DNA from: Pseudoruegeria sp. HB172150
GTDB taxonomy: Bacteria > Pseudomonadota > Alphaproteobacteria > Rhodobacterales > Rhodobacteraceae
DNA length: 64,000 bases
Assembly (NCBI RefSeq): GCF_013184805.1
Contig: NZ_JAATNG010000002.1
Span: forward strand, 434,001-498,000
Direction: 5' to 3'
Shown: piece after piece, positions 26,851-36,174 of the stretch
How the letters are laid out: every line of letters starts with the position of its first letter
How positions within the stretch are numbered: the stretch's first letter is position 1
Position numbers and translations under genes: made by a program
The notes under the pieces: model-generated
Databases searched by the model: none
What the model saw: only the letters and a program-made list of their open reading frames with translations
Told to the model about the DNA's origin: nothing

Positions 26851-27722
26851 TGTCGCTTTATCTCTTCTCGCTGTTCAACGGGCTGGTGATGGGGCAGGCG
26901 ATCTTCCTCGTCGCGGCCGGATTGACGCTGGCCTTCGGAATCATGAAGATCTTCAACTTTGCCCATGGCGCCTTTTTCATGATCGGCGCCTATGTGGCAC
27001 ATGCACTGACCGGACAGGAGGCGGCGAGCCTGCCATTGTTCCTTGGTGCCGCATTCGCCGCCGCGATCGTGGTCGGCGCGATGGGCGTGGCGACGGACCT
27101 GGTCGTGTTCCGGCGGTTGGCGGGAGTGCCGACCGAGTACACTCTGATCGCCGCCTTCTCGGTCATGCTGCTGGCCAGCGGCGGGGCGGAGCTGGTGTTC
27201 GGCCAGGGCATCCACGCAATCTATCCGCCGGCGGCGCTGGGCGGGCTGATCCAGATGGGTATCCCCATTTCGGTCTACTCGATCTTCATCGTCGGCGCTG
27301 GGGTCGTGGCCTTCTTGGTGCTGGAGATCGGGCTGAATCGGCTGTGGTTCGGCAAGCTGATCCAGGCAGTGGCGCGCGACCCGTGGATGTCGGATGTGGC
27401 GGGGTTGCGGGTGCAGCGGATCAAGCTGATTTCTGTCGCAATCTCCTTTGCGCTGGCGGGGTTGGCGGGGGGACTATTGGTGGCGAACCAGTCGCTGTCG
27501 CTGGATCTTGGCCATTCCTACCTGCTGCTCGCCTTCTGCGCGGTGATCGTAGGCGGGCTGGGATCGGTCAAGGGCGCTTTCTTTGCGGCGATCCTTTTCG
27601 GACTGGCGGACAGCCTGAATTACATCCTGCTGCCGACGATGCCGGGCGTCGCGGTCTACGCGCTGCTGATCGTGCTGGTGCTGATCCGGCCGCAGGGCTT
27701 CTACCCGGAGCTTTCGCAATGA
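26847..27722 (+). CDS. Branched-chain-type ABC transporter permease LivH-like (second system)
   Basis: 291 residues, polytopic, with AFGIMKIFNFAHGAFFMIGAY and the C-terminal FCAVIVGGLGSVKGAFF loop of LivH permeases. The start overlaps the ligase stop as ATGA. It forms the membrane channel with the next protein. Confidence 0.93.
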   Translation: MMSLYLFSLFNGLVMGQAIFLVAAGLTLAFGIMKIFNFAHGAFFMIGAYVAHALTGQEAASLPLFLGAAFAAAIVVGAMGVATDLVVFRRLAGVPTEYTLIAAFSVMLLASGGAELVFGQGIHAIYPPAALGGLIQMGIPISVYSIFIVGAGVVAFLVLEIGLNRLWFGKLIQAVARDPWMSDVAGLRVQRIKLISVAISFALAGLAGGLLVANQSLSLDLGHSYLLLAFCAVIVGGLGSVKGAFFAAILFGLADSLNYILLPTMPGVAVYALLIVLVLIRPQGFYPELSQ

Positions 27723-28699
27723 AGCGCCTGATTGCCTATGGGCTGGTGCTCCTGTTCCTGCTGTTCGCGACCGCTCCCTACACCGTCAATGCCGGATTGG
27801 TCTTCATCGCGGGGATCGCGATGACCGAGATCATTTTTGCCCTGTCGTGGAATATGCTGTTTTCCTACGCCGGGCTCGCCTCTTTTGGCCATGCGGCTTT
27901 TTTCGGGGTCGGGGCCTACACGGCGGCAGTCTTCCTGAAGTACGATTATGGCCTGCATTTTCTGCTGGTGATCGCGCTGGGAACGTTTCTGGGGGGCGTC
28001 TCCTCTTTCGTTGTAGCGATCATCGTGCTGCGTCGGGCGAGCGGTATCCAGCTGGCGATCCTGACACTGGCTTTGTCGCAGCTTGTCGTCACGCTGATTG
28101 GCTACTCTGCCTTCCTGGGCCGTGACGAGGGAATCCCGTCGATCCCGCGGCCGGTGATGGAATTTGGCCTGTTCCGGATCGATATGAACGACCAGGTGCA
28201 GGCCTATTACTTCCTCTTCGTGATGTCCCTGCTGGCGGTCGCGTTGATGTGGCTGCTTCTGCACGGGTATGTCGGGCGCCGCATGAAAGCGGTGGCCATC
28301 GATCCGGAGCGCGCCGCGTTCGTCGGGATCGATGTCTGGCGGGTGCGTGTGTTTGCCTTCACCATCGGCGGCGCGTTTGCTGCCTTCGCCGGCTGCCTGC
28401 TGGTGCCCTGGGCGCAGATTGTTACGCCGGACTTGGTAATGTGGCTGCATTCGGCGCAACCGATGCTGGCGACGCTGCTCGGCGGGGCCGGGTTTTTCTG
28501 GGGGCCGATCATCGGCGTGCTGGTGCTGAGCATGGTGAACTACGCAACGCGCACCTTCGCGGGTCTCAGCGAGGTGCTGGTGGGCGGCATCCTTCTGATC
28601 GTGGTGCTGTTGGCGCCACAGGGGATCATGGGTTTCCTGCGCAGGATCGTCGAGCGGAGCAGCACCGGCAAACCAGCCATGGTGGAGGAACAGGCGTGA
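27719..28699 (+). CDS. Branched-chain-type ABC transporter permease LivM-like (second system)
   Basis: 326 residues with the LivM signature FALSWNMLFSYAGLASFGHAAFFGVGAYT and the late loop TLLGGAGFFWGPIIG. ATG 27719 overlaps the livH stop by four bases; longer readings in this frame are inside livH. Confidence 0.93.
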   Translation: MKRLIAYGLVLLFLLFATAPYTVNAGLVFIAGIAMTEIIFALSWNMLFSYAGLASFGHAAFFGVGAYTAAVFLKYDYGLHFLLVIALGTFLGGVSSFVVAIIVLRRASGIQLAILTLALSQLVVTLIGYSAFLGRDEGIPSIPRPVMEFGLFRIDMNDQVQAYYFLFVMSLLAVALMWLLLHGYVGRRMKAVAIDPERAAFVGIDVWRVRVFAFTIGGAFAAFAGCLLVPWAQIVTPDLVMWLHSAQPMLATLLGGAGFFWGPIIGVLVLSMVNYATRTFAGLSEVLVGGILLIVVLLAPQGIMGFLRRIVERSSTGKPAMVEEQA

Positions 28700-29457
28700 T
28701 CCTCGAAGCCAATGGCATCGAAAAGAGTTACGGGGCGCTGAAGGTGTTGCACGGTATCGACCTGTCGGTGGACGAAGGCGAAACCTTTGCGATCATCGGC
28801 CCTAACGGCGCGGGGAAGACCACACTATTCAAAGTGCTGACCGGCGAAAGTCCGGCGAATTCTGGTGTGGTCCGATTCCGCGGGCAGGATGTGACGAAGA
28901 TGTCCGATTTCCGCAGGGCGCGGCTGGGATTCGGGCGCACGTTCCAGGTGGCGCGGATCTTTCCCGAGGTCGATGTCTTCACAAATGTCGCCATCGCCGT
29001 AGAGGCGCGGCTCTCTGCCGAGGGTCGCTCTCCCGGACGCTGGTGGGACTGGCGTGCTTCGTCTCAGGTGGCGTTGGAGGTGGAGGAGATCCTCGAACGG
29101 TTCGGTTTTGCCCGCGCGCGCTGGCGGACCGAAGCGCGTTACCTTTCGCACGGGGACCGTAAGCGACTGGAATTCTGCATCGCCCTGGCGACGCGTCCGG
29201 CACTGCTGATGCTGGACGAACCAACGGCGGGCATGTCGCCCTCGGATCGGCGCGAGATGACAGGTCTGCTGGCGAGGCTTAAGCGGGACGGCGGAGTGTC
29301 GATCGTGATGACCGAGCACGACATGGACATCATCTTCGAGCTGGCAGACCGACTGATGGTTCTGAACTATGGCGAGGCGCTGGCGACGGGCGAACCGGCT
29401 GCCGTGCGACGGGATCCAGTGGTGCGCGAGGTCTATCTTGGGCAGCATCATGCTTGA
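28696..29457 (+). CDS. ABC transporter ATP-binding protein LivG-like (second system)
   Basis: 253 residues with Walker A GPNGAGKTT, signature YLSHGDRKRLEF (SHGDRK in place of SGGQ, a LivG habit) and Walker B LLMLDEPTAGMS. The start is GTG 28696 in a GTGA overlap with livM. Confidence 0.93.
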   Translation: MILEANGIEKSYGALKVLHGIDLSVDEGETFAIIGPNGAGKTTLFKVLTGESPANSGVVRFRGQDVTKMSDFRRARLGFGRTFQVARIFPEVDVFTNVAIAVEARLSAEGRSPGRWWDWRASSQVALEVEEILERFGFARARWRTEARYLSHGDRKRLEFCIALATRPALLMLDEPTAGMSPSDRREMTGLLARLKRDGGVSIVMTEHDMDIIFELADRLMVLNYGEALATGEPAAVRRDPVVREVYLGQHHA

Positions 29458-30154
29458 ACTGAACGGCATCGAAGCCTTCTATGGCCAGGCGCATATTTTG
29501 CATGGCATCTCGCTGGCCGTGGGAGAAGGTGAGCGGGTGGCAATCGTCGGCCGGAACGGCGCCGGCAAGTCGACATTGCTCAAGAGCGTCATGAATGCTG
29601 GGCCAAAGGTACGGGGCGAGATCCGTTTCGACGGGATGTCGCTCGGGACGATCAGCGCCTGCGATCGGACTCGGCGTGGCATGACCCTCGTGCCGGAAGA
29701 CCGGCGCATCTTTACCCATATCACCGTAGCGGAGAATATCCGGCTGGCGCAGCACGGCGCGGGGCCGGGCCGAGACCTGCCGGCACTCGATGAAGTGATC
29801 CGCGCCTTCCCGATCCTGAAAGACCTGACCCAGCGGCCCGGCGGCCAGCTTTCCGGCGGGCAGCAGCAGATCCTCGCCGTTGCGCGCGGCATTGCAACGC
29901 GGCCTCGGCTGATGCTGCTCGACGAGCCGACAGAAGGCCTGGCGCCGGTGATCGTCGAAAGCCTGGCGCAGGAGGTGATAACCGCCTGCGATCGTTTTGG
30001 CATCGCACTATTGTTGGCGGAACAGAATCTTTGGTTCGCCCGGCAATGTGCGACGCAGGTCGTGATCATTGATTCCGGCCAGATCGTCTTTTCGGGCGAC
30101 TGGGCGGCATTCGATGCGTCTGCGGAACTTGTCGAGCGATACCTCGCTGTCTAG
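29450..30154 (+). CDS. ABC transporter ATP-binding protein LivF-like (second system)
   Basis: 234 residues with Walker A GRNGAGKST, signature LSGGQQQILAVARG and Walker B LMLLDEPTEGLAP. The ATG lies inside the end of livG (8-base overlap), so translation is coupled. It completes the second importer. Confidence 0.93.
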   Translation: MLELNGIEAFYGQAHILHGISLAVGEGERVAIVGRNGAGKSTLLKSVMNAGPKVRGEIRFDGMSLGTISACDRTRRGMTLVPEDRRIFTHITVAENIRLAQHGAGPGRDLPALDEVIRAFPILKDLTQRPGGQLSGGQQQILAVARGIATRPRLMLLDEPTEGLAPVIVESLAQEVITACDRFGIALLLAEQNLWFARQCATQVVIIDSGQIVFSGDWAAFDASAELVERYLAV

Positions 30155-30156
30155 TG

Positions 30157-30975
30157 ATGTCGGAACGAAATGAACCGGAGCCTATCGCCATGGCGCAAGA
30201 CGGAACACAGGCCATCCGCCGCGCCGCTGCCATCCTGCAGCGCATCGCGCGCGTGTCAGAGTCGTCGCCGCCGACGCTGCGCGAGATCTCCCGTGCGGTG
30301 GACCTGCCGCGTTCCACGACGCACCGGATCCTGAAATGCCTGACGGATACCGGGTTGGCGGCCTACAACCCGGAGAGCCGTGAGTACGAAATCGGGCTGC
30401 TGAGCTATGAATTGGGTCTCGCGGTGACCGACCGTGTCCTCGACATGCTGCCGCTGCGCGCTGCTGTCGACCGCGTCGCGGCGCGGACCAAGGTGACCAC
30501 CTATCTGATGCGGCGCTCGGGGATTGAGGCGGTGTGCATCTACAAGGCAGACGGCACTGCCGTGATCCGGGTGATCCCGGTTGAGGTCGGACAGCGTCGG
30601 TACCTGGGCGTGGGGGCCGGCGCAACTGCGCTTCTGGCCGAGCTGGACGACGCGACCATTGAGCGGATACTCGCGGCGATTGAGCCGGAGCTGGGTTGTT
30701 ACGCCGACCTGAGCATCGACAACATTCGGCAATCGGTTCGCAGCACGCGGGAGAGCGGTTTTGCCGTCAGCGAAAAGCGCGTCTACAATTCCACATTCGG
30801 CCTGGGAGTCGCGGTCCGCACCGATCACGGCACGGCGGATTTTGCGATTTCCATCGCCGCACACGCACCGGAAGTCCAGGATCAACACGTCAGCGAATAC
30901 AAGGCGATCATCCAGGAAGAGATCGGCCGCGCTACGGCCGTGACCGGATACGGTTCGAAGGCAAGTCATGGATAG
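30157..30975 (+). CDS. IclR family transcriptional regulator
   Basis: 272 residues. The N-terminal winged helix includes TLREISRAVDLPRSTTHRILKCL, and the C-terminal effector domain shows VGQRRYLGVGAGATALLAEL and ESGFAVSEKR, as in IclR proteins of aromatic and fatty-acid pathways. ATG 30157 follows the livF stop; ATG 30190 with GGAG upstream is an alternative. It lies within the long catabolic operon and so should be controlled by boxes 5 and 6. It is the better candidate for binding the regulon palindrome, because the TetR promoter lacks that box (inference). Confidence 0.88.
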   Translation: MSERNEPEPIAMAQDGTQAIRRAAAILQRIARVSESSPPTLREISRAVDLPRSTTHRILKCLTDTGLAAYNPESREYEIGLLSYELGLAVTDRVLDMLPLRAAVDRVAARTKVTTYLMRRSGIEAVCIYKADGTAVIRVIPVEVGQRRYLGVGAGATALLAELDDATIERILAAIEPELGCYADLSIDNIRQSVRSTRESGFAVSEKRVYNSTFGLGVAVRTDHGTADFAISIAAHAPEVQDQHVSEYKAIIQEEIGRATAVTGYGSKASHG

Positions 30976-31471
30976 AGCACCGGCGACGCCGCGCGGATTG
31001 TTCGACCGGTCCACCGCTGGGCTGCGGATCAAGGCTCCGTCCTATCCGGTTGAGCGCGGACGCATAGCCTTTCTCTGCTCGGTTATCGGCGAGACGAATG
31101 CGATCCATTTCGATGCCTCGGCGGCGCGAGCGCGGGGTTATCCGGGCATCGTCGCCCCGCCCACCTTCGCTCAGGTGATAGAGCAGGAGTCCACCCGCAT
31201 TGCCGAGTTCAATGGAGAACGGACAGTGTTCAATGCGATCCGTGCTGATTATCGCTACCTGCTGCACGGCGCCGAACGTTATGATTTTGCCGGTTACATG
31301 CTGGCCGGCGATGAACTGACTGTTTGCCACGAGGTGGTTGGATTCGAATTCAAGAAGGGTGGGGTGCTGGAAATGGCGTATCTGCACACGGTAATCGAAA
31401 GTCCGGAGCGTGGGCCTGTCGTGGAGATTGCCCGCACGGTGATCCATCGCCTTCCGGAGCGTGCCGAGTGA
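30968..31471 (+). CDS. MaoC-like dehydratase, FAS1-type N-terminal domain protein
   Basis: 167 residues, a single hot-dog domain with SVIGETNAIHFDASAARARGYPGIVAPPTF. The hydratase-2 motif normally reads GD.N..H; here the Asp is Glu (GETNAIH). The next gene has the intact motif, so this one may be the structural or substrate-binding partner in a heteromeric enoyl-CoA hydratase, as in the ChsH1-ChsH2 type. It overlaps the IclR gene by 8 bases. Confidence 0.82.
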   Translation: MDRAPATPRGLFDRSTAGLRIKAPSYPVERGRIAFLCSVIGETNAIHFDASAARARGYPGIVAPPTFAQVIEQESTRIAEFNGERTVFNAIRADYRYLLHGAERYDFAGYMLAGDELTVCHEVVGFEFKKGGVLEMAYLHTVIESPERGPVVEIARTVIHRLPERAE

Positions 31472-31881
31472 TGCCCGGTCCCCTGCACGCGGAGCCGGGA
31501 ATTGGCTTGCCGCCGCTCACATTCGGCCCGGTCACGCGGCGTATGCTCGCACTATTCGCCGGTGCCTCCGGCGATCATAACGCAGTGCATATCGACAGCG
31601 ATTTCGCGATGGAATCTGGGCTTGAGGACGTATTTGCCCAGGGCATGCTGATGATGGGTCCGCTGACGCGGGTCGTGACGGACTGGGCCGGTCTGCACCG
31701 TCTAGAAAGCATCAGCGTCCGGTTCCTAGCGATCACGCCGGTCGGCGCCGTCTGCCGTTGCGAGGGTCAGGTAGAGGAGCGTTTCGAGACCGATGCGGGT
31801 CCGCGGCTGAGGGTCGCGCTTTCATCCGTGATCGAAGGCGGCGCCCCGAACCTTTCGGGTGAGGCTATCGTCCGGCTTTAG
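31471..31881 (+). CDS. MaoC family enoyl-CoA hydratase (catalytic subunit)
   Basis: 136 residues with the hydratase-2 motif GASGDHNAVHIDSDFA, keeping the catalytic Asp and His. It hydrates an enoyl-CoA, probably as a complex with the preceding protein, whose stop overlaps this ATG by one base. It is the last gene of the operon that began at 21027. The following 74 bp before the convergent glpD gene show no strong terminator. Confidence 0.86.
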   Translation: MPGPLHAEPGIGLPPLTFGPVTRRMLALFAGASGDHNAVHIDSDFAMESGLEDVFAQGMLMMGPLTRVVTDWAGLHRLESISVRFLAITPVGAVCRCEGQVEERFETDAGPRLRVALSSVIEGGAPNLSGEAIVRL

Positions 31882-31955
31882 CCTCTGGTTCCTCGCCGCT
31901 GTGAGAGGCGGGATTGCAGCGTTGCGGACAACTCAAATGGCCGCAGCATTAGGGT

Positions 31956-33527
31956 TTATTTCTGGGCGGTTCTGGCCTCGATATGAGCGGCGATTTCCGC
32001 CGCCTGCGCCTCAGTCAGCTGAAGGCCCAGTTTGGTGCGTCTCCGGAGGAAATCTTCCGCCGTCCGCACCCATTCATTCGCGACTGTCCAGTCAATTTCC
32101 CGAGCCGTAACCGTCGCGCCAAAATCTTGGCCGAGATCGTCCAGCGATTTCGCCCCGTCCAGGATCGTCAGCGCCTCAGTGCCGTAGGTTTTGACCAGCC
32201 TGCGTGCCCACACGCCCGTCAGGAAAGGATAGGCCGCGCGCAGGTCGTCCGCCAGGGCCGGTGCGCCGTGCACTGGGAAATCGCCACCGGGCAGTGGCAC
32301 GCCTGCGGTCCAGGCGGCACCAATCGCGGGCAGCGCCGTCGACAGCTTTTCCAACGCCGCCTCGGCCAGCTTGCGGTAGGTCGTGATCTTGCCGCCGAAG
32401 ACGTTCAGCAGCGGCGCGCCTTTCCGATCGAGCTTTAGCACGTATTCCCGCGTCGCCGCGGTGGCGGAGGCGGCGCCGTCGTCGTAGAGAGGGCGGACCC
32501 CGGAATAGGTCCAGACGATGTCTTCCTTCCCGATGGGGGTCTTGAAGTAACCGCTGGCGAAGTCGCGCAGGTAGTCGGCCTCTGCCTCGGTGCAGACGGG
32601 CGGCGTCCAGGGATCTTCGTGTTCGGCATCTGTGGTGCCGATCAGGGTGAAATCCTCCTCGTAGGGGATCGCGAAGATGATGCGGCCGTCGGTGCCCTGC
32701 AGGAAGTAGGCCTTGCCGTGGTCGAAAAGCTTATTCACCACGATATGGCTGCCCCGGACGAGGCGGATGTGCTCGGCAGCGTTGAGGCTCAGTGTTCCGG
32801 TGATCACGTCGGAGACCCAGGGGCCGGCGGCATTGACGAGGGCGCGCGCGATGTGGGTCCGGGTAATGCCGGCAGTTTCGGTCTCGATCCGCCACAGGTC
32901 ACCGTCGCGGGTGGCGGAGGTGACTTTGGTGCGCGTCAGAATGGTCGCGCCGCGCTGGGCGGCATCGCGGGCGTTGAGGACGACGAGGCGGGCGTCCTGG
33001 ACCCAGCAGTCGGAATACTCGTAGGCGGTCTCGAAGCGGTCCTGCAGGGGCGCGCCTTCCGGCGTGCCCTTCAGGTCGAGTGTGGTGGTTGATGGCAGGA
33101 TCTTGCGCCCGCCGAGGCTGTCATAGAGGAACAGGCCGAGCCGGATCATCCAGGCTGGGCGGCGGCCCTTCATCCAGGGCATGACCGTGGTCATGAGCCT
33201 GGAGGCCGGGGTGCTCCCGTCGAAGCGCATGTCCTTGTGGTATGGCAGGATGAAGCGCATCGGCCAGGAGATGTGGGGCATGGCCTGCAGCAGGACCTCG
33301 CGCTCGCGCAGGGCTTCGCGGACCAGCCGGATCTCGAAATATTCGAGGTAGCGGAGGCCGCCGTGGAACAGCTTGGTGGAGGCCGAGGAGGTGGCCGAGG
33401 CGAGGTCGTTCATCTCGGCCAGGGTGACGCTCAGGCCGCGGCCGGCGGCGTCTCGGGCGATGCCGCAGCCATTGATGCCGCCGCCGATGATGAAGAGGTC
33501 GACAGGGTCGGTCTCGGGCGTCGTCAT
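31956..33527 (-). CDS. glpD: Aerobic glycerol-3-phosphate dehydrogenase
   Basis: 523 residues, the usual length. It has the FAD-binding GGGINGCGIARDAAGRG at the N-terminus, SSASTKLFHGGLRYLEYFE, and the conserved FGGKITTYRKLAE near residue 380, followed by the C-terminal domain. It oxidises glycerol-3-phosphate to dihydroxyacetone phosphate at the inner membrane and passes electrons to quinone. GAGGAG lies before ATG 33527. It stands alone here with no glpK or glpF beside it; a perfect 20 bp palindrome lies 83 bp upstream. Confidence 0.95.
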   Translation of the reverse strand: MTTPETDPVDLFIIGGGINGCGIARDAAGRGLSVTLAEMNDLASATSSASTKLFHGGLRYLEYFEIRLVREALREREVLLQAMPHISWPMRFILPYHKDMRFDGSTPASRLMTTVMPWMKGRRPAWMIRLGLFLYDSLGGRKILPSTTTLDLKGTPEGAPLQDRFETAYEYSDCWVQDARLVVLNARDAAQRGATILTRTKVTSATRDGDLWRIETETAGITRTHIARALVNAAGPWVSDVITGTLSLNAAEHIRLVRGSHIVVNKLFDHGKAYFLQGTDGRIIFAIPYEEDFTLIGTTDAEHEDPWTPPVCTEAEADYLRDFASGYFKTPIGKEDIVWTYSGVRPLYDDGAASATAATREYVLKLDRKGAPLLNVFGGKITTYRKLAEAALEKLSTALPAIGAAWTAGVPLPGGDFPVHGAPALADDLRAAYPFLTGVWARRLVKTYGTEALTILDGAKSLDDLGQDFGATVTAREIDWTVANEWVRTAEDFLRRRTKLGLQLTEAQAAEIAAHIEARTAQK

Positions 33528-34212
33528 GGATGCTCCTCAAGGGTGGTCGGGGGCAGGATAGGGGGAGCCGGGGGCGGGGTAAAACCGATAGTTCTGAGGA
33601 GTGTTTCGGGGCGTCCCCATGGGGACGCCTTTCAACTGGCTGACTTTAAACAGTAAAAGTATGACTGCGATATTAACCTATTGCGGGGTGGCCAAACGAG
33701 CGATCCGCCTCTTTGCTGGCTGGGAGTATCCCGCGTCCTAAATTCCAGACCGAACCGACCGTCCTGCCACATCGCGGAGCCGGTCTGCGGTGCGCGGCCG
33801 AGGAGTGGCGAATGCGTCAGACGCATCGAAGGACGGCATTGGGCCCAAAGTGGACCTCGATAGCGATCGCAGCATCCGTCAAGATGCGCCGGTTCAGACG
33901 GTCGATCTCAGTGTGTTCGCGGGATACTGCCCCCAGGGCCTATATAGACGAAGGCGTCCCAAACACCGCACGCCACGCGATCATCCCGCGGCGCGATGGA
34001 TGCGGCCTCGCTCGTCGGCAGCCCGGAGCTGCCGTTTGTCGTCTCGGTACTGCGCGGCTCGTCGGCGGCTGACCGCATACCCAGGAATGCTGCTAGTAGC
34101 ATCGGACGCTCCTTCGTTCACCTGACGCCGGAGCATGGAGCTATTGGTCGTTGAGACGTGATAGACGAAAACTGTATAATGGTGACGGATTCACCATCTC
34201 CGGGGACGCTTT
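33528..34212. other. Gene-free interval upstream of glpD and the GlxA-like regulator
   Basis: About 685 bp between divergent genes. The only sharp structure is the palindrome at 33610-33629. An AT-rich patch at 33640-33680 may be the glpD promoter. Possible reading frames here are short, lack good ribosome binding sites and resemble nothing I recognise; one reads 33996-34154 (52 codons), which I do not trust. It could hold remnants of a lost gene. Confidence 0.5.
33610..33629. repeat. Perfect 20 bp palindrome
   Basis: GGCGTCCCCATGGGGACGCC reads the same on both strands. It can form an 8 bp stem with a 4-base loop and is followed by only three T residues. It may be an operator or leader hairpin for glpD, which starts 83 bp away. 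Confidence 0.6.
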
Positions 34213-35232
34213 GTGCCGATGTCGACATCAGTCTTGATCATGGCACCGCCACAGGCGAGCACATCCAGCTTATTCGGCCTCCAAGACACGCTCATGGCGG
34301 CTGGAAGAGACTGGGAAGCGCTCGTGACCGGCGAACACGAAACGCCGGTATTCGACGTGAAACTGGTAGGGCCAGACAGAGAGCCTTATCCATGCGGTCG
34401 ATCCGTTCGGATTGCGCCCGAGGTCACGTTCGATGGGCCCCCGGATTGTGACCTCGTCGTCGTGCCGGGGCTCGAGCTTTCCCCCTGGGACCGGCCGGTC
34501 CGCGCCGACCACCCGGGGCTCGACTGGCTCGCTTCGCTCGACCAGGCGCGCACTCGGATCGTCTCGGCATGCACGGGTGCGATTTATCTCGCCGAGACGG
34601 GCCTGCTCGATGGCGTCGAGGCGACTTCCCATTGGGCTTTCGAGGATGTGTTCCGCCGGCACTATCCAAAAGTTCGACTCCGCCTCGACCGTGGTCTCTG
34701 CTTCGCAGAGGCTGATCGAGGCCCAGTGACATCCGGCGGCACCACCGGCTGGCAGGAGCTGGCGCTCTTTCTGATCGCTCACTATGGCGGCGCGCGCCGC
34801 GCCGCCCGGGCCGCCAAGATTTGGCTGATGGCTGATCGTGGAGAGCTTCAGGCGCCCTTCACCTCGATGATCCGGGCGACGCCGCACGAGGACGCGCCGA
34901 TCCGGGCGGCTCAGATATGGATAGCGGATAACTACACGGCCGAGAACCCGGTTCGGGGAATGGCGGCAAGGTCCGGCCTGCCGTCCACGACGTTCGCCCG
35001 AAGGTTCCGGAGCGCGACAGGTAGGAGGCCAATGGACTATGTTCAGGCAATCCGGATAGAGGAGGCGCGGCAGCTGCTGGAGACGTCGCCGGCATCGGTC
35101 GCCGAGGTCGGCGAACAGGTTGGATTCGAGGACGCGGCATACTTCCGACGCCTATTCAAGAAGAGGACTGGGCTCACGCCAGCGGAGCATCGTCGTATGT
35201 TTGGGGCCACGCGCTTCGCGCACTTCGAATGA
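34213..35232 (+). CDS. GlxA/FtrA-type AraC family transcriptional regulator
   Basis: 339 residues with two domains. Residues 1-190 form a DJ-1/PfpI-like domain with the Cys nucleophile-elbow sequence SACTGAIYLAETGLLDG and SHWAFED. Residues about 220-330 are a double helix-turn-helix AraC domain (GMAARSGLPSTTFARRFRSATGRRP, VAEVGEQVGFEDAAYFRRLFKK). It should be a transcriptional activator. GTG 34213 has GGGGA six bases upstream; ATG 34219 is the alternative. Its target may be the esterase gene downstream (276 bp gap), but this is only position-based. Confidence 0.88.
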   Translation: MPMSTSVLIMAPPQASTSSLFGLQDTLMAAGRDWEALVTGEHETPVFDVKLVGPDREPYPCGRSVRIAPEVTFDGPPDCDLVVVPGLELSPWDRPVRADHPGLDWLASLDQARTRIVSACTGAIYLAETGLLDGVEATSHWAFEDVFRRHYPKVRLRLDRGLCFAEADRGPVTSGGTTGWQELALFLIAHYGGARRAARAAKIWLMADRGELQAPFTSMIRATPHEDAPIRAAQIWIADNYTAENPVRGMAARSGLPSTTFARRFRSATGRRPMDYVQAIRIEEARQLLETSPASVAEVGEQVGFEDAAYFRRLFKKRTGLTPAEHRRMFGATRFAHFE

Positions 35233-35334
35233 TCCGGACGCGGCGGTTGAGGCGACGAGGACAACGGTCCGGAAGGTCCGCCCTTCCGCCATTCACCAGA
35301 TGTCCAGCCCGAGCCCGCTTCAAACACATCCCCC

Positions 35335-35355
35335 GCGCGAACAGCGGCGAAGGCG
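35335..35355 (+). repeat. Direct repeat, copy 1, flanking the esterase gene
   Basis: A 21 bp sequence beginning GCGCGAAC and ending AAGGCG; copy 2 at 36175-36195 differs at two positions. The copies are 840 bp apart in the same orientation. Confidence 0.4.
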
Positions 35356-35508
35356 CGGTGGGCCGGCTTGACTCAAGCCCCCCAGAGCCTGAGACATTCC
35401 CTTGCTGCGGGAAGTCCTGCGAAGTCTTGCTTTCGACGGTGCGAAAGCAGGTCAAACCTTGCGAGACGGGCGGTGTGACTGTCGAACGCAAAAGAAGAGG
35501 ATGTTCCG

Positions 35509-36141
35509 ATGCTGGTAACAGAGACATTTCCCTTCGACGGCGGCCGACAGGTTTCGGCCTATGTGCCGGAGCGGCCGATCGAGGCGGTCGTGTACTGCGC
35601 AGATGGCCAGCTCATCGTGCCATGGGGCGCCGATATCGAGGCTGAAGACTTCCCCTCGACACTGGTCGTGGGAGCCCATCGGAACCGCGACGAAACCCTC
35701 AGGCTGCACGAGTACTCTCCCAAGTTCGACCCGGCAGCATTCGGACAGCACGAAGAGTTCTTCATCGGGGACCTGTGCGCATGGGCCGGCTCCCGGTTTG
35801 GACTGAAAGTCCCGAGGGAGCGAACGGCGGTCTTCGGGGTGTCGGCGAGCGGGGAGTTCGCCCTCGCGATGGGCGCCCGCCATCCGGACCAGTTCGGAGC
35901 GGTTTTTTCCGCGTCGCCCGGGGCTGGTTTCAGGCCGTCTGAGGATACGATCAGTTCGATGCCGCCAACCTACATGGTGGCCGGTCGCGAGGAACCGTTC
36001 TTTCTTGCGAATGCGCGGCGGTGGGCCAATTCACTGCGTGACAACGGTGTCGAGGTTGTCATGACCGAACGCGATGCAGGGCACGACGATGCGATGTGGC
36101 GGGCGGAATTTCCCCGGATGATCTCGTGGGCGTTTTCCTGA
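35509..36141 (+). CDS. Putative alpha/beta-hydrolase esterase
   Basis: 210 residues resembling the small enterochelin-esterase-like hydrolases. The nucleophile elbow is FGVSASGE (Ser112), followed by PDQFGAVFSASPG, and the catalytic His is 192 in DAGHDDAMW; an acid near 160 (VAGREEPFF) fits. No signal peptide, so cytoplasmic. AGAAGAGGA precedes the ATG. The substrate is unknown. It is flanked by a 21 bp imperfect direct repeat, and no partner genes are close except the GlxA-like regulator. Confidence 0.78.
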   Translation: MLVTETFPFDGGRQVSAYVPERPIEAVVYCADGQLIVPWGADIEAEDFPSTLVVGAHRNRDETLRLHEYSPKFDPAAFGQHEEFFIGDLCAWAGSRFGLKVPRERTAVFGVSASGEFALAMGARHPDQFGAVFSASPGAGFRPSEDTISSMPPTYMVAGREEPFFLANARRWANSLRDNGVEVVMTERDAGHDDAMWRAEFPRMISWAFS

Positions 36142-36174
36142 GGCTGTCGGCTGGACGGTTGGAACCTTTTGCCG

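Noticed and set aside
33996-34154. 52-codon frame in the gap upstream of the GlxA-like regulator
   Set aside because: No ribosome binding site, no family match, and no sign of conservation can be judged from one sequence.
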